Assembly: GCF_964204865.1 (NCBI RefSeq)
Contig: NC_135254.1
Location: forward strand, 16,807,001 to 16,871,000
Origin: Styela clava
Taxonomy: Eukaryota; Chordata; Ascidiacea; Stolidobranchia; Styelidae
DNA: 64,000 bases
Direction of reading: 5' to 3'
The translations under genes and the position numbers were made by a program. Positions 26,201 through 38,500 of the stretch are shown here, one piece after another (the stretch's first letter is position 1; each line of letters starts with the position of its first letter). The notes beneath the pieces are model-generated. The model saw only the letters and a list, made by a program, of their open reading frames with translations, ran no database searches and had not been told where the DNA came from.

Positions 26201-29200
26201 AAAGGAAATCTTTATCAAAATTTCACAAGTCATGCGAAAATATTCACTTCGATGTTTGGAAGTACATATTTGTGCGAACAATTTTTTTCAAAAATGAACA
26301 TGACAAAGAACTGGGATTAGTGATGCCCATTTAGAAAATGTTCCAATTTTGGCGTCGTAAAGCTATTCAGCGTGATGCAGCAACAAGACAGTGTCACATT
26401 AAATGTCATTGTAATATTTTTTTAATAAGACGACTGAGTTGAGTTCACGAATTGTCGCAGTTTTCGCGCGCTGTTCCGTTTTTAACTTTCAAAAAATATA
26501 TGCGACCCGCAAAAGACTGGCAACCCTGAATTTTGTCCCGCGAGCCGTAGCCGATAGTCGATCACGACTTCTTCCACATCCGACCCATGAATCCAAAAAC
26601 AAATGGCTGATTAATTATGGACTGGTGACCGGACTGGAGGCCGTGGTAGGATGAGGAATCGGGGATGAATTTCACCAAAGTATTTTGGTGCATGTCATCA
26701 TGCTGTACGAATGAAGGAGATGTACGAAAATCATTATTATAAGTTTGGGAAAATTAACTTTGTTTTCATTATTTTAATGTGAAATAGGATGAATTTAGGA
26801 AGTGAAATACTATAAGCCAAAAGTACACGGCGGTTTTTGAGGAGGTAGAACCCTTGATTCTTTCATTTCCGACCTAGTATATGGTGAAAAAGGGGTTGTC
26901 AGTCGTGCTACTATTGCTATCAAAACAACGAAATCGCCTTTCCACCAGTAAACGGGGTAATTTAAGATACAATAAAAAACTCGCTGAAGAACACCAAGCT
27001 CATCTATTTCATTAAAAAACACTATAAACTATGATTTGTCTTCTTATTTGGTCCGTAATATATTTGTTTCTGACTTTATATTTTTTGTATTGCCGGGGGG
27101 CGATGAAGTTGTATAAACTACTATAGGGGGGCGATTGTCAAAAAAGTTTGGGAACCAATGGTCTAAACCATATAGTGTGGAACAAATGAAAACCTGGATG
27201 GTTATCGAATCGGGGCTTCAGGTGAATGAACTGGGCACAGCGGTGCCAAGTACATGGGGTGATAAAGCTTTTTTCTTGATTTACTCCCAGTGTGAATGCG
27301 GTCGATGCACTTGTTGGTTGATTATTCGCAGTTTTTAAGATTTTCCTTCAACCCCAAAACCACTTTCTCCCGCTTCCGTAACGACCCCCCATGATAATTG
27401 AACGATGACTGCTCGTGCTCACTCATAAAGCCGAGGCATTCCGATCCGATCAGCAGTTTCAAGTTCATTGTGAAAATTCTGACCATATAAACGTTCAATA
27501 TATATGCGAGTGATATCATACCCAGTAATGGATTAACTATTTAGTAAGATAAGCACGTGCTTAGTGGCACTACCGAAATTTCCATAGACGACTTGCAAAA
27601 GAATTCCAAGTAATGCGTTTACTTTAGTAGAATAAAAAACTGATAGCCTACTTCACATTGATTAGCTTATATTTTATCAGAATCCCGGGAAATATGGCGT
27701 AGTTTGAAAATGAATAAAAAGGCACATACATGGGCGTGTCTAGAGGGGACCATTGTGCCCGCCGCCCCGGGCAGCACGTTATCAGGGTCAGTTTGATGAT
27801 TTGAATAACAAGGCTCAAATATGTGGACACGAAAGCCAAAACGAAGTAGTACGGCTACCTGATCATTTCCACTACAGTAAACGACCGGTACCATATGTCT
27901 TCGCCTGGCCACCAGACAGCAGCGAACGTGGAACCGCCACAAAGTGCGCAATTTTTTATTTTGACGGTGTCATCGCACACATAACACGAATTCAATAGAG
28001 CTCACACGATTATTTAAAATGGATAAAAGTAATAGCCTTCTGGCGACAACAATTGGTACAGTAGTGTACAGAAAAAAACTATTTTTTCACACGGTGATAA
28101 CAAGAAGTAGAAACTAACTTCAACAGCAACATCATATTCTTAGGTCCACTTCGTATCCAATATTAATACAAATATTTACGTTTACTTGACCTTTGATTTA
28201 TTTATGTAGACGCCTCTGGGTACATTGCACGCTCATCAAGATCAGCTTGCTGAACCGTTTTCCACTCTTAGTATTCTTCTTCTGACAGCCAGAAATTTGG
28301 TTTGCGGATTCTCTTTATCTTATGCGACTGGTCGTCTATGATTGCATAATATCACATTTTTCTTGTAAAAAGTAAACTAAAATGGACCACAATAAATTAC
28401 GGGATATCATATTATTTTCACAAATATTCACACGTTTAACAGCGCACACGATAGTCCCAGATGAACGCCTTCCATTCATGAAATAAATAACCTGCTTGGA
28501 ATCAATGCAGTTTATTTAATGTAGGCTTTCGGGGTAATTAGCCTCGACGTAGGCTGCCAAGCGTGACGTTGTTAATTAGGTAAGATTCTGATCTACTCGG
28601 TCCTCGTCAGTAGCGGTAGCTCATGGGAAGCGTATAGACATAGTCAAACATGAGGCTAAATATGAGAGTGGATTCGAACCCCTACATAGTAGACAAAGTT
28701 GTAGGAAAAGAACATCAGATGAGACACGTGGTCGTGTGAAGAAAGGGAGCAGAAGAGATAAATAGCGAGCGAGTGGCAGCAGCAAGCGGACAGGCAGGGG
28801 ACAGAAAAGCGGCAAGCCGCACAGCATGGGGGAGGAAGCGACATAGAGAGAGAGGGGGCAGCAGCAGGCGAAAAGCCCCAGACAACCGCCAAAGAAAACT
28901 GCAGGCAAGACAGGAAATCAGCACAAGCCCCTGGAGCAAGCTAAAAGATTCCCAGGCGGCAGGCAGGGAACAAACAGAAAGACGGCAAGCGAGAACAGCA
29001 ACCAGGCAACACGACAGCCGAATCCAAATCAGGCCCACCACATACTCAATAAAATAGAGTGATGGAAATCGGCAAAGTTAGAAAGCTGAATGGGAAAAAA
29101 GCAGGCAGGGAAAGCAAAAAGGGGGCAAGCGAGGAAGTTGAAAGAGAGAGAGCCGGGGGGGATAGAGCGAAAGTGGGGAGAGAATAAGTAAAAATAATAT

Positions 29201-31093
29201 AATAAATCAGTGGAAATCAACGAGGCCCCGACAGGAAGGAATAAGCAATCAGCACAAGGCCTAGAGCTAAAAAATTAAATTCCAAGCAGCAGAAGAGGAT
29301 GGAAAAAAAAAAACAAGAGAAAAAATGTAATAGGGGATTGAGTGAAAGGAGAAAAAAAGTGGAAAGCTGGAGGGGTATGATTAAGTCAACAGCTAGGTCA
29401 GGAAATCAGCGAGGCCCGGCAGAATTAGCCAGCCAGCCCCGATAAGTGGAGATGGGGAAAAGACAAAATACCTGTGTAGGAGGGGGATTGAGTGTGAAAG
29501 TAGAAAAAAAGTGCGAAAGCTGGAGGGAATAATTAAAAATCAAGTCCCGTCAGTCAGTGGAGGGAATCAGCGAGGCCCGGCAGAAATACCCAGCAGTTCA
29601 TCATCCTGGTGTGAAAGTGGGAAAGCTGAAAGGAGTTGTTGTTTTGAAATGGGGGAATGTAAAGTCAAGTCCCGTCAATCATTGAAGGAAATCAGCGAGG
29701 CCCAGCAGAAATAGTCAGCAGCTCCCCCAGCCACATCCCCTGAGCAGCAAAAAACAATTGGAGGATGTGGGGAAATCAGCAAGCAGAAAAGAACCAGTTA
29801 AAATAATTAAATGGGAAATATGGAGTGAGAAAGTGTGGAAAAATGCTGGAGGGGGGAATAAGTAAAAATAATAAATCAGCAGCGATGCCCGTGAGAGAGC
29901 AGGCAGCCGCTAAGGAGAGTCAATTGCAGACGCTAAAGAAAATCTATCCAATCGCAGAGTAAAATGAAGCAGCCAAGGCCGATGCCAGCGCAGTCTTGAA
30001 AAAGAAAATAGGTGGAAAATCAGCAAGAAATGGAAAATGAGAAAAAAAAGTTAAATAAATAATGTGGGCAGCAGGCCCCGGCCCGTTTATGTCAGTCTGC
30101 AAAAAGAAAACTGGAGTTGGGGAAACAGTACCGTGTAGGTTTGTTTTTATAGGTCGGCAACCTCAGGCGTAAGAATTTATCGTGGCACGCAAAGTAATGG
30201 TGACGTTCACGTACTGGGCAAACCATACACATAAAATATTTAGAACTTGAATTTACTTATATATATTTTTTGAGGAAACTACCACTCTGCGTTAAAAATT
30301 TTCCCGAGCTTAATAAGGGTCCATTACGGAGAGTAATTACAGAATATATGTAGTGAGATTCAAGAGTTTCGCACAAATTGGAATATCGTGACAATCAGCG
30401 AACCCGTTCTTGTTTTTTTCTTGCAACGTAAAACGACTGCAGCGAATGGGCAGCGTGCACTACAGATAACGACTGACGTTATATTTAGCGCGTCCAAGAT
30501 TATGTAGGTTATGTAAGGCGTGTCATGTTGATGTAGCTTACGTAGTGACAATACAAACTTTTGAAACGTCAAATATAACGCTAGTCGTCATTTGCGGTGC
30601 ACGGTACCAATTTGCTGCGGTCGTTGGACGTCTAAAACAAGGACGCGTTTGCGCGAACCCTTGAATCGGACCAATGGACATAACCGACATCAAATTTTTT
30701 TCGGTGCGTTTGTCTACACATTGTTCACTGCATTCATTTTTAGGAAATAGTAATGGGAAGAAACAACGGCATTCACCACCATGGTGTAAAGATTGTGATT
30801 GGTTTGATGAAATGTTGACGGTAAATGACGCTACTGACTCGGAGAATGATTCTTACAAAAACCTACATTTGCATAAGCCAAGTTTCAAGAAATTGAAGGG
30901 ATTTTCTCCTGCTTTAACACTCTCCAAATCCTGTGATTGGTTCGATGAAATGTACAAGAAAGATGATGTTTCTGATTACAATTTTTGTGACATCGAGCGA
31001 AATATCCCAAGTTTCATGAGAATAGAAAAACCTTCTCCTTTAGGCAAAATTTCTCCACTCGATTGCCTCTATAATAAACCATTTAACCTCTAG
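23251..31093 (+). CDS. Unrecognised three-exon gene with duplicated CDWFDEM module, about 213 aa
   Basis: Exons 23251-23408, 25182-25315 and 30744-31093 (TAG) join in phase; donors are GTTAGT and GTAGAA, acceptors TTACAG and TTTTAG. The start is the first ATG of an open exon; a second in-frame ATG lies at 23266. I do not recognise the family. The last exon contains two tandem modules of about 45 residues: CDWFDEM at residues 115-121 and 161-167, each followed by an acidic spacer, then PSFxx(L/I) and an SP motif. Exon 1 has PMPWKNEMFFSK, perhaps a degenerate version. There is no signal peptide or membrane segment. Ser-Pro and acidic content suggest an intracellular, possibly phosphorylated protein, but that is inference. 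The second intron is about 5.4 kb and holds a hAT element and a purine-rich tract. An alternative is that exons 2-3 alone form the gene, with the start at 25192. Confidence 0.58.
24293..24743. mobile_element. hAT-type MITE, 451 bp
   Basis: The termini are TAGGGTTGTCCATGGGA and TCCCATTCCCATGGACAAGCCTG; the repeated CCCATGGG-like blocks make both ends palindromic. Exact 8-bp flanks GTAAAACA lie at 24285-24292 and 24744-24751. It is inserted in the first intron of the 23251-31093 gene. Confidence 0.85.
25049..25091. repeat. TA/TG microsatellite
   Basis: A run of TA dinucleotides with a short GTGT interruption, upstream of the 25182 exon. Confidence 0.8.
25451..27160 (+). mobile_element. hAT element, 1.7 kb, with decayed transposase
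   Basis: The left end is CAGTGATTCCCAAAGTGGGC, the right end AAAAAAGTTTGGGAACCAATG. Exact 8-bp target duplications GTCTAAAC lie at 25443-25450 and 27161-27168. G-rich GGGCGAT blocks lie near both ends. A transposase C-terminal remnant lies at 26235-26390. A SINE-like fragment (GGACTGGTGACCGG) sits near 26620. It is inserted in the second intron of the 213-aa gene. Confidence 0.9.
26235..26390 (+). pseudogene. hAT transposase C-terminal remnant (dimerisation region)
   Basis: One frame reads SMFGSTYLCEQFFSKMN, the signature of the hAT C-terminal dimerisation domain in ZBED5-like transposases. It then hits a stop, and a +1 shift continues SDAHLENV. It is therefore a broken fragment; the rest of the transposase is not recognisable in the element. 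Confidence 0.85.
27790..28000. repeat. Dispersed repeat, family 3
   Basis: It shares GTGGACACGAAAGCCAAAA and the following layout (AGTAGTAC, a GCGCRATTTTTTA block, a CATCG block) with 50300-50510 in NADSYN1-B intron 3. Type unknown. Confidence 0.5.
28735..30075. repeat. Purine-rich, strand-asymmetric tract with irregular repeats
   Basis: For about 1.3 kb the plus strand is dominated by A and G, unlike the AT-rich surroundings. The motif AATCAGCGAGGCCCGGCAG recurs at about 29403, 29571 and 29690 (last copy CCAGCAG), with a weaker copy near 29216. GAAAGCTGGAGGG also recurs. Long frames on either strand here (for example 28773-29057) are low-complexity and lack splice support, so I call it non-coding. 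Confidence 0.6.
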
Positions 31094-32556
31094 CATTCCA
31101 CAGTATCGCAAATTGTTTAATGTCCAAACAATACACATATCACGACCAGAAAGGCCATTCACTTTTCGTTCCTAGAATGAAACATGTATACGTTATTGAA
31201 AATATTCTTTTCTGTAAACTTTGCATTGAATATCTTTTCTTTATAATGATGATTTCTTCTGGTGAAATTTGTTTAATCTAAATGAAATGTAAACTTTGTA
31301 TTTCGTTATGCTTGTTATTTCAGCTTCTTTATATATACTATTTTTTGATTTTCACACACGTATATATTGCAATATTCATTTGATGTGTATTCCATATAAA
31401 TGATTCTTTTCGTTATTCATACTGTTAAGTTCATCAGAAATTTGCGAAATCTAACTTTGATCGGGCGAGGGATTCATGTTTGTGTCAATGACTGTTCAGT
31501 ATAATATAGCTTGAGGTAATGATACAAAAATGTGTCAGTTCGAGTTATTTTTTATCCAAAACGACCAGTATGGGTTTTGAGCCGGGATGTGAAGTCGGAG
31601 CTGGAATGTTTTCACAGGAGTCGAGTTTTCAAACTGTATTACTTTGGATTATGATATAGAAGTGGAAAATTTCTCAGAAATTCTTGAAGTTTTTTAATCG
31701 TCATTAGCAATGCATTGAAGGATAGGATAGGATTTACATATTTATCCCGGGGGAGGGGGAAATTCGATAAGACTGCGTGATCAATTGGCGAACCACGACC
31801 GGTTAGCGGTACCAGTCCATGTCGGGTATGGGATAAGGATAGGATTTACATATTTATCCCGATGGAAAGGAAAGCCGATAAGACGGCTTAAACATATGGC
31901 GAACCCCGGCCTCTCGTCCGGTTACCAGGTCGGGTATAGGATTAGTCAGCTAGGTATCTGTTTTCGGAAGCATGGACTTGATGGTGGAGGAAGCCGTAAC
32001 CGACCAGCGGTTACGTGAACCACCCTACGGCGGCGAGGAGTCCAGCAATCCTCTCGCACATGATCATCCCAGCATGGGATTTGAACCTGCGATCCCACGA
32101 AGGATAATCAGAGATGCGGTGGCGAGCGTATTCCTAGCGCTTAGCACGATGCGCCACACCGCCGGGATTAGTTCGCCAGTTATCTGTTTTCGGAAGCATG
32201 GACTTGATTGCAAATTCGGCTTAGGAATTATTTAAAGAGATGAATTTCCAGCACAATCTGTATTCCTAGCTATTAGACCTAGTAGTATATATTTACGATT
32301 AGACAGCCCCTATTTTCCCCTTTATATTGTTTTTCATTGTTTGTGGAAATAAAATAACTCTCTCCTCTCGGGCCGCTAGATGTCAACGAAAACCAATAGA
32401 AGACATACAAACGCATGCGTTTATTAATGAGGCATACGACCCGTCGCTCCTGCCTTCTGTCTGTCTTTGGAGTTCCTCTTTTGTTACTCCAGTACTCCGA
32501 GATCTTCGTTTGATTTCGGAATAAAACACTTTGATATCGTACTTAGATCTACGGGC
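31094..32556. other. Intergenic region upstream of NADSYN1-A
   Basis: AT-rich sequence followed by a SINE (31725-32175). The NADSYN1-A promoter and 5' UTR should lie at about 32200-32556, but no TATA box or other element stands out. Confidence 0.5.
31725..32175 (-). repeat. tRNA-derived SINE, family 2, full-length-looking
   Basis: Read on the minus strand it starts CCGGCGGTGTGGCGCATCG, giving an A-box-like TGGCGCATCGTGC, then a B-box GGTTCAAATCCC. The tail carries GGGATAAATATGTAAATCCT. The tail segment GATTTACATATTTATCCCG occurs twice (about 31731 and 31839), so the tail is partly duplicated or a second copy is nested. Confidence 0.75.
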
Positions 32557-35500
32557 ATGGGTAGAAAAGTTACATTGGCTGTCTGTGGTATGGGTCAGTG
32601 GGCGTTAGATTTTGAAGGAAATTATAACAGAATCGTAAAAAGCATTCAAGAATCTCATCGAAGAGGTGCCGCCTATAGATCAGGATCTGAACTTGAAATA
32701 TGTGGCTATGGATGTGCAGATCACTTTTATGAAAGTGACACAATTCTGCATTGCTTTGAGGTGAGAATTTTGGATTCTGTGCAATGCTACCTGTAGCCTA
32801 CTTGATTCTGTGATTTAAATTTAACATGAATCCTGTGCCTCCAAGTCCAGAAGTCTGCTGTAAGTGCTACTGCTGTAAGTCTAGTCACAGTGACAGTTGT
32901 AGTGATGATTTACGACTAAAACATTGGCGATGCATTTTTGTTTATTCATTATGTTAAATTTCAGGTTCTTGCAAAGTTACTTGAACGAGAAGAATCCAAG
33001 ACAATGATTTGTGATGTTGGGATGCCAATTCTTCATAAAAACGTCAGATACAACTGCAGAGTTATATTCATGTACAGGAACATTCTTCTCATCAGACCAA
33101 AAATGGAATTGGCAAATCAAGTGAGATTGAAATTAATTGTAAAAATTTAAGAACCTTATTCACTCATTTTTGTGTAAAATTTTATTGACAAACAAAATAT
33201 ATTTTTGTAAATGTATTTTTACGGGGCTTTTTCATTCTGAACATTGGTACCTACCTACTTGGGCAATTGATTCAAGTGAAAATTTGCCCATTTATTTTTA
33301 TTGACCTTGCTGTTTTTATGAGATTTATGGACTGAATTATATTTCAGCATAACTACAGAGAATACAGATGGTTTTGTCCATGGGTTAAGCACAAAGTTGT
33401 GGAAGATTTTTATTTACCCAGGATAATAAGCAGTATTACAGGTAAAATACTACTGCTGATAATAATTATTATTAGTTATGTTGCGCGAGACTAACTCCCT
33501 ATCCTTCCCTTGTGCCTTTATGCTAATGGATCCATATGTGTATAATGCATGGATGCTGTAGCAGGAATAAACATGACTGTATGCAATTCAAAGAGTCCTG
33601 CACACTAACACCAATGTATTTATGTAACATTTCGTCAGACTTATTCAGACAAACCGTTTACAACAATGACAAGAAATGACAAATCATGCAGTTTAAATAT
33701 AGTGATAAATAAATTTGCCTTAATATAAAATATCAAATCAATTGTGACGAAATTGATAATAATGTTTGGAAGTCGTGGTGTTTTATTAATAAAGGTAGCC
33801 CACAATACAAGGGTGCTCAAAAAATTAAATATGGCATGCTACTACTCTACTTGCGAGAAGAATATTATTGAAATTTTAACAACTTCTGGCGGATATGGTT
33901 TCCTCCATCATCCAGCTTTCTCCATTGTCCAAGTCCATCTGTAGAAATTAACTGGTTTGCCATTACCACATCAGAATTGGGCTGGTAATCATACGGAAGG
34001 TGGTTGTTCACCATAATATAACTACTAATTAGCTGATTAAGACTTACCTCTTCCGAATGAAAATAAAACCTGTCATGTGGGAAAATCACATCATCTTTCA
34101 GGATAGAAAAAAGGCTTACAAGGTTTAAAAACAATTCTATGTTTCCTATGAAAAAAGGGTATAAAGGAACTGATTTTGTCTCAGGTCAGACGTCAGTTCC
34201 ATTCGGAGATGGCCTTCTGTCGACAATCGACACTTGTATTGGGAATGAAATATGTGAAGAACTTTGGTCTCCAAACTCATCTCACATCAGTCAGTCATTG
34301 GATGGTTGTGAAATAATTGTAAATGCAAGTGGAAGTCATCATCAATTAAGAAAGTTGAACAAGCGGTATGTGATGTACATTTGGGAAGTAAATGCCAGAT
34401 AATAAGATATTACGGCAGTAATGAACTCGAATCAACAATGGTTTATTTTCATGTCTAATTTACTCAAATAAAACTGCCATTGACAAATCAAGCTTTATAA
34501 CAATCTAGCTAGATTTTCCACCTATGATAGGATGAATTTATCAAAATATTCCAGAAATACTATTATCATATTGTGGCCTTTCCATAGCTTATTAACGCAT
34601 GATTACCAGTCCACGTGTCTGTAAATAGCCAACAGGTTTATTAATCTATAATATGCATAGGTATAGTAGGTCGAGGAACTATCCGCCCCTTGCACATAAT
34701 CAGTTCAACTGAATTCAAATTTGCAAACCTATGTAGTGTAATTTAGGTTTGTGATGTTTATTAGAACTCTACTATCTACATATTATATTGCAATTGTGGG
34801 ATTAATTTTTATTGTGTTATACAACTCAGAATGGAGCTCATCATATCAGCCTCTGCAAAATGTGGTGGAGTATACATGTTCTCAAACCAGATCGGTTGTG
34901 ATGGAGATCGTTTATATTATGATGGTTCATCAGTAATTGTTGTTAACGGTGAAATTGTAGCACTAGGACCTCAATTTTCACTCAATGAAATTGAAGTTGT
35001 CACAGCAACTGTGGACCTAGAGGACATCAGAGCTTATAAGTATGTATTGGTTGATTATTAGTTATTTTATCTTTTCAAAAAAACTTTCATTGGCATATCC
35101 TGATAATTTTATATTCATGGTTCTTAGAGCTGGACATTTTTGAATATCTGATGATTTCAGAATCAAATCAAATATTTTTTTCGAAGTGAATCTAATATTT
35201 TTGTTGAATTGAACCGAATATTGGATACCTGGAAGATATGGGATTGTATTTGATTATTCACTATAATATACAATATAACTATATTTACCAGACACATAGA
35301 CTACTGTAAACACATATTCCATCACTCGGACAGTTAGCTGAGTGTTCACACACAATAAGAACATGTTTCATCAACAACTCACTCGGAAAAATATGGCTTA
35401 AATGAAAACAAATGAGGGATTCACGTTCACCTCAACCTTTGGGTGGGTAGTAAATAAAGCAAGATGGCAGCAAAACCGGCGATTCAAAAACTGATTCAAT

Positions 35501-38500
35501 AATTTTCTATTTTATTTAAAATGGTTGATGGCCCAGTGGTTATATGATAGTTTATCATATATACCTTGAGGGAAAGGGAAATAGCTACACCAGTCAAGTG
35601 TGAAATATGGACTCACCTTTCGAGATCGGGAATGGCTTTTTAGAAGGTAGTTATAGGATGGAGAATTAGAAGATGCAGTTAGAATTAAAATAAATGAAAA
35701 GGTGATCCATTACTTCCAATGTTGGGGAACCCTGATACCCCACAATACCCAGCTTCATAAACACATTAGTGCGAAGCAGGGGTGGGAATAGCTACCCATT
35801 TTATTGTTTCGAATATCCCTCATATGCGATATTTACAAGTCAAAGATATCTAGTTATGTGACAGTGGTTAGTAATTATCTTGCTTATTCGACCATTGAGC
35901 TAAACCAATGATTGATTCTATTTTCTGTCTCATTTATCATTGACAATTAGATGATATAAATACACAAAACGGTTGTTTTTTGTGATTGATGGGTGTACGA
36001 TGAATTGTATGGTTGAGTATATTTTCAATTTGTAGCTATCATGAACATTAGTATCTATTATACCATAATTAAGGTTACAATGCAATGATAGTGTAAAGAA
36101 ATTTTTCATTTTTTAATTTTTGTCAATGTTAATAGAACAATTGGCTTACTTGATTTATAAAATCACAATAACTAGTTTCTTCAAGATGGTATTATGTACG
36201 TTTCTACTGTTCTGTATGTTTGAAGTTCCATACCAATATACTCATATCACTATATAATAAATGCAGTTTCCACAGTGTTCATAAAGTGGTTACGATTTTG
36301 AAACTCAGTTCTCAGTATAGCCTATCTTAATAAGCGGTTTTTTAATTTTCCTCTGTGTAATAAATTTTTTTTACCTCATTTATTACAACTTTGTATGCCT
36401 GCCATTATTTGCAAAAAGCACAAAGTTATTTTACCTAATTTAATACCTTCCTATATGGGCTCTATTAGCAAATATTAGTCTATTTGCTCATGAGTGAATT
36501 TGTTCTTACATATTATTACTTTCTAATAAATCTATGAAAAGGCTATAAATTCTAACAATTATTCCTTTCCATTTTTTGAATATATTTTTACCCTATATAT
36601 ACTTACCGGTATATAAAAGAGTATCATCATTTTCAAATGGTCTTTCGATGTATTTTTACTGTGTACAGGGCTGAAATATCGAGTCGAAATATTCAAGCAA
36701 CAAAATCTAGTCCTTATCCAAGAGTTAGAGTTGATTTTTCTTTGTCAGCAGATGACCAACATTCTGCAATTGCTATTCCTTCTGTTGCCCCAATTCGAGT
36801 AAGGTAATAATAACTGTCTTTGTTTAATGTTGATTAATGTTTATATCTTGATAATAATTTGCTCTTTAGGATTTTATCATTTATTTGATTTTTTACTCAG
36901 AGAAAATTTTTATGAATTGGTAAAATGACAAATTTGATGAAAAAAAATTGTTTTGGCATCTGAATTGTTAAGACCAAACGTCCATATTTAATTAATAGAT
37001 TGATGTTTTGAACAATTTTATGTTTCTTCGATTCTGAACAAGGAAGGACCAGAATCTTTCCAGTCAGACATTGCTCACTTGATTTATTACACTCTGGATC
37101 ATAGTGGGCACGGGATTTACACTTGTGATTTTAAACCTCCGAAGCCAATGCTTTAACCATTATGTTATCGCTTCCACTTATATAAATTTCTAAATATTAG
37201 ATATCACTCTCCGGAAGAAGAAATCGCACTCGGACCAGCTTGTTGGTTGTGGGATTACTTGCGTCGTAGTTCCATGTCTGGATTCTTTCTCCCTCTCAGT
37301 GGAGGAGTTGATAGTTCATCTGTTGCTTGTATTGTTTTTTCTATGTGTGTTCAGGTAAATGATACGATAGGTTTTTCATATTTATCCCGGGAGAGAGAAA
37401 AGTCGATAAGACGGCTTATTCATATAGTCTTTCGTCCTGTTAAAAGTCCTTGTTGGGTATGGAAATAGTTAACCAATTATTAGGAGAAACAAAGCAAATA
37501 ACTATAATAGAAAATGAATAAATTGTCAATATTGTTAATAAATATTTGTTGTTCGACTATATTTTCTGGCTTACTGAAATCTACTTCTGCGGAATTTTCT
37601 TTTTACTCAGAGTTGAAAAATTTGAGAGTGAAATTTTATAAATGAAAACTAACATCGCTTTATTCAAAATTTTAATTTCAACTGATATATGTTTGTAGTT
37701 GCGAATAATTTATTATGAATGCTTTTACTTGACTTTGTTTTGTCAAAATTTTAAAATATAAATCTTACTTGTATCATTTCAGGTGCACAAAGCCATTGAA
37801 AATTGTAATAAACATGTTTTAAACGAGTTGAGAAGAATAACAAACCAACCAGAATTTTTACCAAAGAATCCCCAAGAAATTTGTCAACAACTTTTTACAA
37901 CTTGTTATATGGCTACTGAAAATTCTTCAGGTGAGTTGAGTATAATGGAGAATAGTTTTGTGCAGAAAAATCTCTGTGCTTCTTACTATTACCGGATGGC
38001 TCTGGCATTCTGCCCATAATTTAGTCTCTCATAATACATTGGTTAAATATTTCCATACCCGACTAGTCCGCCATATGATAGGCTGTCTATTAGGTTTCCT
38101 TCTTTTCATGATTGAAAATATCTTATTCTGATCTTGTTTAATTGATGAATCGAAACTCATTGAGCATGGTGAAGTGCACACAAATCATGAATAAATTAGA
38201 TTTTGTTGTTGTAATTTTTTTATATTATGGCAATGAGTGTTGCCCCATGATTATTAAATGGTTAAATTTGATATGATAATGAAACAATCAGAATTGAGCT
38301 ATTTCAATATTACTGTGAACGTGGACTCGTGGAGTATTATCGTTGCCTTCTCCTGCTTGTCACCTAGGAAACCTGTGCGTTTTTTTGCCCTATCAAACTC
38401 TAATACAATATTACTCCGATAGTTTTAGTTAGTGAGAATCTGAGTATTTTTCCAGATGTGTTTTCATTGTTCCAGCTGTATGGTCCTGCAAAATGTCACT

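Noticed and set aside
28621..29057. Overlapping long frames on both strands in the purine-rich tract
   Set aside because: They arise from biased composition that avoids stops; low complexity, no splice support.
31725..32175. Functional tRNA gene at the SINE head
   Set aside because: A- and B-box-like sequences are present but the arms do not form a clean cloverleaf and the unit is continuous with a repeated tail.
33865..34134. Minus-strand 89-codon frame in NADSYN1-A intron 3
   Set aside because: Part of it (GATGGACTTGG, GATGGAGGAAACC) resembles SINE family 2 sequence; no domain.
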